From Streptomyces sp. ICBB 8177 (GTDB lineage: Bacteria; Actinomycetota; Actinomycetes; Streptomycetales; Streptomycetaceae): 64,000 bases of DNA. The DNA lies in NCBI RefSeq assembly GCF_003144095.1, contig NZ_NSKH01000018.1, forward strand, positions 1,056,743 through 1,120,742. Direction: 5' to 3'. Below the pieces are notes generated by a model. That model saw only the letters and a list, made by a program, of their open reading frames with translations, was not told where the DNA came from and ran no database searches. A program made the translations under genes and the position numbers. Shown here piece after piece: positions 9,258 through 17,663 of the stretch. Numbering within the stretch: position 1 is the stretch's first letter; each line of letters begins with the position of its first letter.

Positions 9258-9424
9258 GCCGTGGTGTTCGGGAAGACCGGTGTGATGCCGGAGCGGCCCT
9301 CGCCACTGTGATCAGGGAGTCATCGTGTCGTCCCCGCCGTGCGCGCGGCGGGAGCCACTGGGCCTCGGCCCGGGAAGGCCGACGCGGCGGCGTTCGACCT
9401 GTCAGCCAGGAGACCGGCCACGGC
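9258..9424 (+). ncRNA. cobalamin (adenosylcobalamin) riboswitch
   Basis: The closing stem P1 is exact: GCCGTGG (9258-9264) pairs with CCACGGC (9418-9424). Conserved parts follow in order: a GGGAAGACCGGTG segment, CGCCACTGTGATCAGG, GAGCCACTGG with CCCGGGAAGGC, and the terminal CAGCCAGGAGACCGGCC. Such RNAs bind coenzyme B12 and shut down genes for B12 synthesis or for cobalt/B12 uptake. The next gene, starting 46 bases later, is the remnant of a cobalt/nickel transporter, which is a normal target. The RNA looks complete although its gene is broken. Confidence 0.93.
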
Positions 9425-9470
9425 ACCGCACGACGAACTGTCCACGAGGTGCTGGAGAGGCTGTCCCGAC

Positions 9471-9739
9471 ATGGCCCTGCCCGAAAACACGTCCGCTTCC
9501 CCCGACACACCCGCGATCCCCCAGCGCTTCGGCCGGGCCGACTGGATACGCACCGGCGTCCTGCTGTCGGTGATCGCCGCCCTGCACGTGCTGGCCTTCG
9601 CGATCCTGGTGATGATGGTCGCGCCGCACCACTACACCGTGGGCAAGCAGGCGTTCGGCGTCGGCCTCGGAGTGACCGCCTACACCTTCGGCATGCGGCA
9701 CGCCTTCGACGCCGACCACATCGCCGCCATCGACTACAT
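9471..9739 (+). pseudogene. truncated nickel/cobalt transporter (HoxN/NixA/NiCoT family)
   Basis: The first 88 or so codons are clearly those of a NiCoT permease: an N-terminal membrane segment (about residues 29-48) and then the family signature RHAFDADHIAAID, whose HX4DH residues bind the metal in transmembrane helix 2. After AAID, near base 9734, similarity stops. Full members have about 350 residues and eight helices, so at least three quarters is missing. The frame stays open to 10244, but that part is antisense to another operon and is not transporter. The gene was probably cut by an insertion or deletion, and the 3' part is not in the window. Confidence 0.85.
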
Positions 9740-9931
9740 CACGGCGTTGCCGAGAACGCGTTCTGCCAGGTCACGGACCATGACCTCGTCCCGCAGCAGA
9801 AGGGCGACCTCGCGGTCCCAGACCGTCATGCCGCTGTCGAAGACGTTGACGCTGAGATTCCTGATGTGCGGCCGGACTTCGTTGAGCAGAACACGCGGGT
9901 CACGCGTCTGCGTGTGGGCAACTGTATTCAT
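9734..9931 (-). CDS. hypothetical protein, 65 residues, last gene of the resolvase-like operon
   Basis: Not recognised. ATG 9931 has a good ribosome site (GGAGAGG, about six bases upstream). The start overlaps the end of the preceding gene by 32 bases. The product is soluble, with RDPRVLLNEVRPHIRNLSVN and DREVALLLRDEVMVRDLAERV segments likely to form helices. Its stop codon lies exactly at the point where transporter homology is lost on the other strand, so the C-terminal end may itself have been changed by the rearrangement. Confidence 0.55.
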   Translation of the reverse strand: MNTVAHTQTRDPRVLLNEVRPHIRNLSVNVFDSGMTVWDREVALLLRDEVMVRDLAERVLGNAVM

Positions 9932-10187
9932 CGAAGGCCTCTCCAGTCGTCGGTTCCTGTGTGTGCGGGCCGTCCCGGCCAGGACGTGCGGGCAAGTCCT
10001 GTTCGGGCCGGAACGCCTCGATGAGCGCGCGGCCGTTCGCGGCGATGACGCAGGCGCGGCAGGCGTGGACGCCATGGCCGGGGCCCGAGTCGCCGTGGCC
10101 GAGGGCGATCTGGACCGGGTCGACGGTCAGGTGGAACGGGACGCCGTGGCATTCGCCGTACCAGCAGGGGGCGGGGAACGGGGTCAT
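9900..10187 (-). CDS. small Cys/His-containing hypothetical protein, 95 residues
   Basis: Not recognised. It contains scattered Cys and His residues (CWYGECHGVPFHL near the start, HACRACVIA in the middle), which could bind zinc. Its ATG overlaps the stop of the preceding gene as ATGA, so translation is coupled. The gene belongs to the minus-strand operon that starts with the resolvase-like gene. Similar Cys/His-rich small proteins are common in Streptomyces accessory loci next to XRE regulators; the role is unknown. Confidence 0.6.
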   Translation of the reverse strand: MTPFPAPCWYGECHGVPFHLTVDPVQIALGHGDSGPGHGVHACRACVIAANGRALIEAFRPEQDLPARPGRDGPHTQEPTTGEAFDEYSCPHADA

Positions 10188-10399
10188 CGCTGCTCTCCGG
10201 CTCGCCGGTGTATGTGCGGGCCTTGGGCCCGTAACCGCTGGTAGGCCATCCGCTCAAGGGCGTTGAGGCAGTCCGGGCAGGCGTACATGGGGACGGTTCC
10301 CCCGCTGACGTGGACGGGACCGATCCAGGCGACCAGTGCGTCCGTCCGTCGGCAGTACAGCCAGCACGTTCCGCGTTGCCACTGGGCCGCGCGCGTCAT
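10184..10399 (-). CDS. small Cys-containing hypothetical protein, 71 residues
   Basis: Not recognised. It has CWLYCRR near the N-terminus and YACPDCLNALERMAYQRL in the middle, two CxxC-like pairs that could form a zinc ribbon. Start and stop overlap both neighbours as ATGA, so it sits inside a tightly coupled operon. No membrane segment or signal is seen. Confidence 0.6.
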   Translation of the reverse strand: MTRAAQWQRGTCWLYCRRTDALVAWIGPVHVSGGTVPMYACPDCLNALERMAYQRLRAQGPHIHRRAGEQR

Positions 10400-10797
10400 G
10401 CGGTGATCGGTGCTCCGTCGAGGCGGGCGCGTTCGATCAACGACGCGCCGGGGCGCCGGTGTTCGCCGAGGGTCGTCTCGACGCGGGCGCCCAGCAGGAG
10501 GACGCGGCGCGTCAGCAGGCCGCAGGCCGCCGGGTCGCGGGAGAGCCGGTCCCAGTCGGCTACGAGGACGACGCGCTCAACGGCCGTACCGGCGGCGTGG
10601 ATTGCGTTGAGCATCGCGTCGAACGCGGGACGCCGGTTATCACTGAGGGCGTCGTCGCCGATGTCCAGCCAGCGCCCGCCCCCGGCCCAGCCCTTGGCCT
10701 CCATGTACGCCGTGCAGGCGTCCATGCGAGCGTTCAGCATGCCGGTGGCGGTGGTGGCGTGACGGTCGTAGACGTACGCGACGGTGGCGGCTGTCAT
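10396..10797 (-). CDS. resolvase-like protein with degenerate active site, 133 residues
   Basis: The fold is that of the serine-recombinase N-terminal domain: the segment RMDACTAYMEAKGW and the later VLVADWDRLSRDP match conserved parts of resolvases. However, the usual YxRVS motif reads YVYDRHA, so the nucleophilic serine appears to be replaced, and there is no C-terminal DNA-binding domain. It is therefore unlikely to recombine DNA and may be a regulatory or accessory protein. It is the first gene of a four-gene coupled operon on the minus strand, downstream of the XRE regulator. The fold assignment is by motif only. Confidence 0.65.
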   Translation of the reverse strand: MTAATVAYVYDRHATTATGMLNARMDACTAYMEAKGWAGGGRWLDIGDDALSDNRRPAFDAMLNAIHAAGTAVERVVLVADWDRLSRDPAACGLLTRRVLLLGARVETTLGEHRRPGASLIERARLDGAPITA

Positions 10798-10952
10798 GGT
10801 CGGCTCCAGCTTCGTCCAACGGGGCGGCGCCGAACGCGAACGTCGGGATGTCCGGGTGGCGCCGCAGGGCATGCCGATCACGCTAAGTGTGCGGGCGATC
10901 ACGCCCCAGGGGCGGGCGGCCCCAGCTTGGAGCCGGGCTGGGGCATACTGTC

Positions 10953-12170
10953 CTAGTTCAGGCCCAGGCGGTCGGCCAGTCCGATGACCGGTGCGTCGCG
11001 GCGGCGCGCTCGGGCGCGTAGGTCTTCGACCAGCCTCCGGGACGTCGAGTGGTACCTCATCCACTCCGGGGCGTCGGCCTCCGCCATCAGCAACGCCCGC
11101 TGGGCGGCGGATTCGTCGCCGAGGTCGGTGTACGCCAGCGCCCTGTCGACGTGGAACCTCGCCCGCCACGTCGGCGGAAGCGAGCCCACGTCGGGGACCG
11201 CCCGCGCCGCCCTGACCGCCTCGTCGCTCTCCTCCATCTCGACCAGGAAGTTCACCCGTGCGATCCCGGCGTTCGTCGGACCGAACGGAGTCGCGTACAC
11301 GAGCAGGTCCTCGCCGATCGACGCGGCGGCGCCGGACGCCAGGTTCAGCAGCTCTCGCACGTCCGCCCGCTTGTCCTGCCGGGACGCGGCCGTCGCGGCC
11401 CGCAGCAGCAGCACGCCCCACAACGCCAGGTCGACCGGCGCCGAGCGGAACGTCGGCTCGATCCTCCCGGCTTGGGCGAGCGCCACCCGCTCGGCGTCAC
11501 CGAGCCGCCCCTGCTTGGTGAACACCCACGAGAGGGTCGAGGCCGCCAGCGTCTCCAGTCGCGGATCGTCGCAACGGCTGATCGCGGCGAGGGACCGCTC
11601 GATGGCTGTGAACGCCGCGTCCTCCTTCCCGAGCGCCGTCAACGTCGTGGCGGCCACCTGATAGGCCACGGCCAGAACGGAGTTCGCCGCGGCGGCGGCC
11701 GGCCCCGTGTTCGCGTGCACCGCGGCCCGTGCGTCACGGATGAGTTGGGGCAGCAGGGCTCCGATCTCCGCCATGCGGCCTTCCCGGCGGATGACCTCCG
11801 TCGACCGAAGCGCCTCCCGCAACTGAGCGATGCTCGGAGGCTCTTCGGGGTCGCCGTCGCCACCCAGCAGGTCCGACACCGGTGATACCGCTTGACGCAG
11901 CGCCAGCACCGACGGCAGGTCGTCGCTCCTGAGCGGGTGGGCCTCGAAGGTCGTGGGCTGTCCTACGAGGTGACTCGGCTCGGTGTCCAGAGCGCGGGCG
12001 AGGGCGTTGATGCTCGTCAACCGGGCGGTCTTGCGGCGCCCTTGTTCCAGTTTGCGCACGACGTCGACGGACAGGCCGGCGGCTTCGGCCAGCTCCTCCT
12101 GGGTCAGGCCGCGACGACGCCTCAGTTCCGCGATGCGGTCGCCCATGCCCGTCTCGAATGCCGCGCCCAT
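10953..12170 (-). CDS. XRE-family regulator with TPR-like C-terminal domain
   Basis: 405 residues. An N-terminal Cro/XRE helix-turn-helix (IAELRRRRGLTQEELAEAAG, then VVRKLEQGRRKTARL) is followed by a long Ala/Leu-rich helical region consistent with tetratricopeptide-like repeats. This pairing is common in Streptomyces, where such proteins may sense a peptide or protein partner. ATG 12170 is my choice; a GTG two codons earlier is possible. It is followed after 155 bases by the resolvase-like operon on the same strand and is divergent from an alpha/beta hydrolase, so either or both could be its targets. Confidence 0.85.
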   Translation of the reverse strand: MGAAFETGMGDRIAELRRRRGLTQEELAEAAGLSVDVVRKLEQGRRKTARLTSINALARALDTEPSHLVGQPTTFEAHPLRSDDLPSVLALRQAVSPVSDLLGGDGDPEEPPSIAQLREALRSTEVIRREGRMAEIGALLPQLIRDARAAVHANTGPAAAAANSVLAVAYQVAATTLTALGKEDAAFTAIERSLAAISRCDDPRLETLAASTLSWVFTKQGRLGDAERVALAQAGRIEPTFRSAPVDLALWGVLLLRAATAASRQDKRADVRELLNLASGAAASIGEDLLVYATPFGPTNAGIARVNFLVEMEESDEAVRAARAVPDVGSLPPTWRARFHVDRALAYTDLGDESAAQRALLMAEADAPEWMRYHSTSRRLVEDLRARARRRDAPVIGLADRLGLN

Positions 12171-12372
12171 GCGCACCCCCCCGGTCAGAGGACTCACTTC
12201 CCACGGTACGCGGAACGCGACCGCAGCGGAGGCGGGGAGCGCTCCCGCACTCGAAAGTGGCGAAGGCGCCCTTGAGGCGCCGGCCGGTCCGTCTGGCCTG
12301 ATTGATCCCACGCGGGCGGCCGGCTCCAGGACCGGAGCGTACCGGCGGGGCGGCACGGGGTAGGTCTCCACG

Positions 12373-13242
12373 ATGACCTTGAGAAAGTCGCGGGGCCTCG
12401 TGTCGTTGGCCGACGGGGCGCGGCTGCGTTGGACGGCAGCGGGGGAGACCACTCGGCGGCCTCCCGTGGTCATGCTCCACGGCGGCCCCGGGCTGCCGGA
12501 CTATCTGGGCGACGTGGCCCCCATGGTCGCGGACCTCGCGCTCGTGTACCGGTACGACCAGCGCGGCACCGGCCGATCCCCCTGGCAAGGCCGCCATTCC
12601 TTTGCCCGGCACGTCGCTGATCTCGCGGAACTGCTCGACGTCTGGGACGCGCCCAAGGCCGTGTTGATCGGGCACTCCTACGGCGCCGACCTGGCGAGCC
12701 GGTTCTGCCTGACGCACTCCGACCGGGTCGCCGCGATGCTGCTGATGTGCGGGCCGTTCGTCGGTGACTGGCGTACCGGGGACCGGGCTGAGCGTGACCG
12801 CCGCATGTCCTTGGCACAGCGGAAACGGCTTCGCGAGCTGAAGGAGTCGCCCCACCGCACGGAGGAGGAGGAAGGCGAACTGCTCACGCTCGCCTGGTTC
12901 ACCGATCACGCGGATCCCGAACGAGCCTGGGGCTGGGCCACGTTGGGTGCCCGGCGGCGGCGCCCCGTCAACTGGGTCATGAACGGCGAACTCGGCGAGG
13001 AGCGGCGTGCGGACCCGCTCGACGCGCACGTTGCTGAACTGCGCGCGTGCCTGCCCCCGCGGGCGGAACTTCTCGGCGGGGCAGACGATCCCCGGCCCGT
13101 GTCGGCACTCGCGTCACTCGCGCACCGGCTCGGCCTTCCGCTGACGCGGATCGAGGGCGCCGGGCACGAGCCCTGGCTGGAGCGGCCCGCCGTCGTACGG
13201 GCGCATCTTCGGCGGTTCGTGCGGGGCGCGGTGGACGTCTAG
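12373..13242 (+). CDS. alpha/beta hydrolase, proline-iminopeptidase-like
   Basis: 289 residues. The HGGPG oxyanion motif (H36-G40) and nucleophile elbow GHSYG (Ser102) are typical of the S33 proline iminopeptidase/hydrolase group. The acidic residue probably lies in GGADDPRP and the catalytic His in GAGHEPW near the end. Members cut N-terminal proline from peptides or hydrolyse small esters and amides; the substrate here is unknown. There is no signal peptide, so it is cytoplasmic. It is divergent from the XRE regulator across about 200 bases, which may mean local control. Confidence 0.85.
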   Translation: MTLRKSRGLVSLADGARLRWTAAGETTRRPPVVMLHGGPGLPDYLGDVAPMVADLALVYRYDQRGTGRSPWQGRHSFARHVADLAELLDVWDAPKAVLIGHSYGADLASRFCLTHSDRVAAMLLMCGPFVGDWRTGDRAERDRRMSLAQRKRLRELKESPHRTEEEEGELLTLAWFTDHADPERAWGWATLGARRRRPVNWVMNGELGEERRADPLDAHVAELRACLPPRAELLGGADDPRPVSALASLAHRLGLPLTRIEGAGHEPWLERPAVVRAHLRRFVRGAVDV

Positions 13243-13521
13243 GCGGCGCAAGGTTCGCCCTCCCGGCTTCGACGCCCTGTTCGGCGGCGACGTCAGAGAC
13301 CTGCTTCGCTCCACGCGGGACGGCCGCCGAGGAGCGGCTCCGCGCAAAGGCGGCGCAGGCGTGCGCCCCGCACGGCGCGACCGCCCCCGCACCCCACATG
13401 CCCCCTTTCGACCTGCGAGCCCGGGACACCCCCGGCATCATGGGAAGCGAGGACGCGGACCCGCGGCCTGCCCGGTCCGGCTCCCCGCGCGGAGAACCCC
13501 CTACGTGGAACGGGACGGTCC

Positions 13522-13989
13522 ATGAGCGAGCAGCACGCCCCCGGCGCATCCGGCCCCGTCGCGCGGGCCCTGGACGAGGAGGAGTGCCTGCGGCTGATCG
13601 CGCCCGGCGGCATCGGGCGGGTCGCCTACAGCGGGCGCTACGACCTCACCGTCCTGCCGGTCAACTTCCGCCTCTACGAGGGCGACATCGTGTTCCGCAC
13701 CGAAGAGGGCAGCACGATGGACGAGGACCTGCGCAGCGGCATCCCCGACGCCGCGTACGAGGTGGCCTTCCAGGTGGACGACTTCGACGCCGACACCGAA
13801 CAGGGCTGGAGCGTGCTGGTCCATGGGCCCGCCTACCACGTCGTGGACGAGCAGGAACGCGAGGCGCTGTCCGGGGCGGGCGTGCGCCCGTGGGCTCCAG
13901 GGGAGCGCCGCCTGTTCTTCCGCATCAAGCCCCACCGCGTCTCCGGCCGCTGGGTGCGCGGAGCCGAGGGCGAGGGCGGCGACGAGTGA
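13522..13989 (+). CDS. pyridoxamine-5'-phosphate-oxidase-like flavin-binding protein
   Basis: 155 residues with the split-barrel PNPOx fold: LDEEECLRLIAPGGIGRVAY at the start, then VLPVNFRLYEGDIVFRT and WSVLVHGPAYHV. This is the large actinobacterial group (PF12900-like) that binds FMN, F420 or haem and is often annotated only as PNPOx family protein. The ATG start follows a CCTACGTGGAACGGGACGG stretch that offers a weak ribosome site. It lies 437 bases upstream of the RiPP exporter gene with a distinct, AT-richer gap between, so I do not count it as part of that cluster. Confidence 0.8.
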   Translation: MSEQHAPGASGPVARALDEEECLRLIAPGGIGRVAYSGRYDLTVLPVNFRLYEGDIVFRTEEGSTMDEDLRSGIPDAAYEVAFQVDDFDADTEQGWSVLVHGPAYHVVDEQEREALSGAGVRPWAPGERRLFFRIKPHRVSGRWVRGAEGEGGDE

Positions 13990-14425
13990 ATCCGGTCTGC
14001 TGAATTTTCCGTTCCGGATTCCTGGATCATTTTTGGGCCCGTTCCGTTCCGGTCCGGCTCGTCAGTGGGTTTTTGTGAGGCTGAATCCGGCGGGCGGACT
14101 TTTGGGCTTCGGCGCCGCTTTCGGTCGTTCGGGAAATGGCGCATTCCGGGCGGGGTGTGTGACCCGCGGGGCGTGGATTCGGCGATTCCGGTGCCTTCCA
14201 CCTGCATACACGGTGCTCACCTGGCCTTTCTTGAATCGTTCGGGAACGTACGGGCGGGCCTTGTCGTGCGCTGCGCACCGCTGCTAGCCTTCCGGCGATT
14301 TCGTGGAGATTCCGTGTTCATTCGGTAATGCGCGCCCTGGCGACGCAATACCTTGATCCGTCGTCCCGGGGGGTTCGCGTCATGCGTCATGGCGGTTTCG
14401 CGGCACGTCGCACGTTCCCGTCCCG
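13990..14425. other. AT-richer intergenic region before the RiPP cluster
   Basis: No gene is supported. Base composition drops well below the surroundings, with many TTTT and TTCC runs (for example GGATCATTTTTGGG near 14020). It should contain the promoter of the MFS-peptidase-precursor-radical-SAM operon, but I could not fix a convincing -35/-10 pair. Confidence 0.5.
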
Positions 14426-15703
14426 ATGAGAACGCGAGCGGCGGAAACCGCCCCGGCCCACACGCCGGCATCACGGGACTTCCGGCTCTACTGGGGTGCC
14501 GACGCCGTCGACCGGCTCGGCACGCAGATGTCCCAGATCGCCCTGCCGCTGCTCCTGCTGGACGCGGGCGGTTCCGCCGCGCGGGCCGGGCTGGTGGCCA
14601 CGCTCGCCGGGGCCGGCGGCGTGGCGGCGGGGCCGGTCGCGGCGGCGCTGGCCGACGGGCGGTGGCGCGGGCCGCTGATGCGCTGGTCCTCGCTGGCCGC
14701 CGCCACCGCGATGGGGTGGGCGACCCTCACCGTGCTCGGCCACCGGATCTGCCTGCCCTGCCTGGTCTGCGCCCTGCTGGTGGAACGGGCCGCCGCGTCC
14801 TGCTTCGAGGCGGCCGCCGCGGGCAGCGTGGCGCGGCTCGTACCACCCGAGTGGTATCCGCGGGCGGTGTCCCGCCTCCAGGCCGGTGAGCAGGGCGGCG
14901 CGATCGCCGGACCGGCGCTGGCCGGTTTGCTGCTGCGGCAGGCGAGGGCCCTGCCGTTCCTCGCCGACACCGTGTCCTACCTGGCCGCCGCCTTCCTCGT
15001 ACGGGCGATCCGCACCGACCTGGCCCCGCCCGCCCTCGCGGACGCCCGGGAACAGCGGTTCGCCCGCCGGATGGGCGCGGGCGCCGGTTTCGTGCGCACC
15101 AGCCCGTTCCTGCGCTTCCTGCTCGTGTGGTCGTTCGGCGTCAACGCCCTTCTGGCACTGCTGAGTTACACCGCCGTCTTCGCTGTCCACGCCGCGCACG
15201 GGAGCGCCGCGGTCGGGCTGGTGCTGGGCGCGGCGGCCGGAGCCGGGCTGGTCGGATCGCTGCTCGCGCCGGTGGCGGTGCGCCAGGTGCCCGGCGGCGT
15301 GCTGGTGGTCGCGCTGTCCTGGCTGACCGTGCCGGCCGCGGCCGGGCTCGCCTTCGCCGGTCCCGCCTGGGTCTGCGGCGCGCTGCTCGGCCTCGTCGCG
15401 CTGCTGGTCCCGTCGGTGGCCGTGGTGCTGCACGCCCGCGCGGTACGTGTCGTCCCGCAGCACCTCCAGGCCCGGGTCGCGACGGTGGCCGGGACCGCGA
15501 CGGCGGCGGTGGCCATGGCGGCGCCCGCGTCGGCGGGAGCGCTGACGGACGCCGTGGGGCCGGCCTGCGTGGACCTGGCCTGCGCGGCCGGCCTCGCCCT
15601 GCTGGCGCTGTACGCGGCGACGGGCCCCGCCGCCCGCGTCGACGCTTCGCCCGCCTTCGTGGACGTCGCACCCGAAGGTCCGACCGCCCTGGAGCGAGGA
15701 TGA
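14426..15703 (+). CDS. MFS transporter, probable exporter of the RiPP cluster
   Basis: 425 residues with about 12 hydrophobic segments and the MFS layout of EntS-like exporters (DFRLYWGADAVDRLGTQMSQIALPLLLLD at the start of helix 1). It probably exports a small product across the cytoplasmic membrane by proton exchange. Its stop overlaps the start of the S9 peptidase as ATGA, and the precursor and maturase genes follow directly, so it is most likely the exporter or immunity pump for the RiPP. The specific cargo is an inference from context. Confidence 0.85.
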   Translation: MRTRAAETAPAHTPASRDFRLYWGADAVDRLGTQMSQIALPLLLLDAGGSAARAGLVATLAGAGGVAAGPVAAALADGRWRGPLMRWSSLAAATAMGWATLTVLGHRICLPCLVCALLVERAAASCFEAAAAGSVARLVPPEWYPRAVSRLQAGEQGGAIAGPALAGLLLRQARALPFLADTVSYLAAAFLVRAIRTDLAPPALADAREQRFARRMGAGAGFVRTSPFLRFLLVWSFGVNALLALLSYTAVFAVHAAHGSAAVGLVLGAAAGAGLVGSLLAPVAVRQVPGGVLVVALSWLTVPAAAGLAFAGPAWVCGALLGLVALLVPSVAVVLHARAVRVVPQHLQARVATVAGTATAAVAMAAPASAGALTDAVGPACVDLACAAGLALLALYAATGPAARVDASPAFVDVAPEGPTALERG

Positions 15704-17535
15704 CCGCCGCCCGCGACTTCCAGGTCTTCCGCCCCGCCCTCCCGCAGGCCGCCCGCCGCGCACCGCACCGGATGGTCTTCACCGGCGACGCGGACGGCCG
15801 GTGCGAGGTCTTCACCTGGGACAGCCGTACCGGCGCCGCCCGCCGGGTGACGAGCCGCCCACACGGCACCCTGCGCTGCGCGATCGGCTCCGGCGGCACG
15901 GTGTGGTGGTTCGACGAGGACGGCGGCGGCCGTGGCCGCTGGCTGCTTCAGGACTTCGACGGCGGCCCCGACGCCCCCGCGCTGGCGGGCGTGCCCACCG
16001 GACACCCGCGCGGGCTCGCCATCAGCGACTCCGGCACCGCCGCGATCGGCCTCGCCGAGGGGTCCGGCCTCGCGGTCCACCTCGGCCCGCCCGGCGGACG
16101 CGTGGAGCACGTGGTCCGCACCGGGTATCCCGCGACGCTCGTCGACATCGCCCCGGACGGCGGCCTGCTGGCGGTCACCGGCGGGTCCGGGACCGAGCAC
16201 GCGGCCGTGCTGCTGCGGCCGGACGGGCACGTCGTCGCCGCGCTGCGGGGGTGCGAGGAGGCGCTGTGGCCGCTGGGCTTCCGCACCGCGCCGAGCACCA
16301 CGGAACCCGCGGCGGGACCTGCCCCGGAACCCGCCGCGCAACCCGTCTCGGGGCCGGAACTGCTGCTCGTCGTCCGCTCCGGCGACGGCTACCGGCTGGC
16401 CACCTGGACCCCGGGCCGGGGCCTGCGCCGGTACGCGTGGTGCTCGTTCGACACCGAGATGACCGCCCGCTGGTACCCGGGCCGCCGCCAGGCCCTGGTG
16501 CGCCGCGACCGGAACGGGCGCAGCGAGCTGTACCGCGCCGACCTGGACCGGGCCGTGCTGGAACCGCTGCGGGTGCCGCCGGGCGCGGTGCTCGACGCGG
16601 TGCCGCGCGAGGACGGCGACGTGCACTACCTGTGGACCGACACGCTGACACCGCCCGTCGCGGTGTCGTCGCGCGGCACGCCGCTGCCGCAGCCGATGGC
16701 CGATCCGCCCCGGGTGCCCGGCCGCGCCCTGGAGGTGTGGACGCCGGGACCGGACGGCGAGGCGCACACCCTGCTCACCGTCCCCGAGGGCGCCCGGGCG
16801 CCGTACCCCACCGTCTTCCTGGTGCACGGCGGCCCGGCGGAGCACGACCGCGACGCCTACGACCCGGCCGTGCACTCGCTGGTCGCCTCCGGGCTCGCGG
16901 TGGCCCGCGTCAACTACCGCGGCTCGACCGGTTACGGACCGCACTGGCGGGACGCCTGGCGCGAGGGCGTCGGCCTCACCCAGGTCGCCGACCTCGCCGC
17001 GGCCCGCGACCACCTGGTGCGCGACGGCCTCGCCGACCCCGGCGCCACCGGCCTGTGGGGCACGTCCTGGGGCGGCTACCTCGTACTGCTGGCACTCGGC
17101 ACCCGGCCGGAGCTGTGGCGGGCGGGGGTGGCCGTCAAGCCGGTGGCCGACTACCCGATGGCGCACCGCGACGGCACCCCGCACCTGCGCGCCCTCGACG
17201 AGCGGCTGTTCGGCGGCACCCCGCTCCAGGCCCCGCGGCGGTGGGCCCGCTCCTCCCCGCTGACCTACGCCGCGCGGGTGCGGGCCCCGCTGCTGGTGGT
17301 CGCCGCGCGCCAGGACGCCAAGTGCCCGCCCGCACAGGTCGAGTCGTACCTCGCCGCGCTGCGCGACCACGGCGTGCCGCACGAGTCGGTGTGGCTGGGC
17401 ACCGGCCACGACGGCCTGGACGGCCGGGACCACCTGAAGGTCCTGCGCCACTCCCTGGTCTTCCTGTCCCGGCACCTGAACGGTCCCGGGCCCGGAAGGA
17501 ACGACCCCAACCCCATCGCAACCACAAGGAGTTGA
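15700..17535 (+). CDS. S9 family prolyl-oligopeptidase-like serine peptidase
   Basis: 611 residues: an N-terminal beta-propeller-like part (about 1-370) and a C-terminal alpha/beta hydrolase domain. The triad can be placed: Ser456 in GTSWGGY, Asp539 in RQDAKCPP and His570 in GTGHDG, with the VHGGP oxyanion segment upstream. S9 enzymes cut after proline in short peptides that fit inside the propeller. It overlaps the exporter stop by four bases and ends five bases before the precursor peptide gene, so it is the likely maturation protease. No signal peptide is seen, so cutting would happen in the cytoplasm. Confidence 0.9.
   Translation: MTAARDFQVFRPALPQAARRAPHRMVFTGDADGRCEVFTWDSRTGAARRVTSRPHGTLRCAIGSGGTVWWFDEDGGGRGRWLLQDFDGGPDAPALAGVPTGHPRGLAISDSGTAAIGLAEGSGLAVHLGPPGGRVEHVVRTGYPATLVDIAPDGGLLAVTGGSGTEHAAVLLRPDGHVVAALRGCEEALWPLGFRTAPSTTEPAAGPAPEPAAQPVSGPELLLVVRSGDGYRLATWTPGRGLRRYAWCSFDTEMTARWYPGRRQALVRRDRNGRSELYRADLDRAVLEPLRVPPGAVLDAVPREDGDVHYLWTDTLTPPVAVSSRGTPLPQPMADPPRVPGRALEVWTPGPDGEAHTLLTVPEGARAPYPTVFLVHGGPAEHDRDAYDPAVHSLVASGLAVARVNYRGSTGYGPHWRDAWREGVGLTQVADLAAARDHLVRDGLADPGATGLWGTSWGGYLVLLALGTRPELWRAGVAVKPVADYPMAHRDGTPHLRALDERLFGGTPLQAPRRWARSSPLTYAARVRAPLLVVAARQDAKCPPAQVESYLAALRDHGVPHESVWLGTGHDGLDGRDHLKVLRHSLVFLSRHLNGPGPGRNDPNPIATTRS
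17526..17531 (+). promoter_or_regulatory. ribosome binding site of the RiPP precursor
   Basis: AAGGAG nine bases before ATG 17541, inside the last codons of the peptidase gene. It is one of the stronger ribosome sites in the cluster and supports this small frame as a real gene. Confidence 0.8.
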
Positions 17536-17540
17536 CCGTC

Positions 17541-17663
17541 ATGCAGAAGGACATCATCGACAACGACCCGCTCGTCGAGGCCGACGAGTCGAGAAGCGTC
17601 GGCGTGATCGTGGGCGTCCGCATCCCGTTCCGCGAGGCGGAGACCACCGAAGAGCAGATCTGA
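17541..17663 (+). CDS. putative RiPP precursor peptide, 40 residues
   Basis: A 40-codon gene between a prolyl oligopeptidase and a B12-type radical SAM maturase, with a strong ribosome site. The N-terminal part (1-17) is acidic and leader-like (MQKDIIDNDPLVEADE). The middle is a small hydrophobic block, SVGVIVGVRIPF (19-30), and the C-terminus is acidic (REAETTEEQI). It has no cysteine, so it is not a lanthipeptide or sactipeptide substrate. The block of Val, Ile and Gly offers unactivated carbons of the kind that B12 radical SAM enzymes methylate. Proline occurs only at 10 and 29, which brackets the block. The role is inferred from position and composition; no family match is claimed. Confidence 0.75.
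   Translation: MQKDIIDNDPLVEADESRSVGVIVGVRIPFREAETTEEQI

Noticed and set aside
9739-10244. Continuation of the transporter frame after the break
   Set aside because: It is antisense to the small-gene operon and loses all membrane character, so it is not a protein domain.
6642-13242. A tRNA-bounded integrative element
   Set aside because: No integrase, no att repeat of the tRNA 3' end and no transfer genes were found; only the junction at 9734 is supported.
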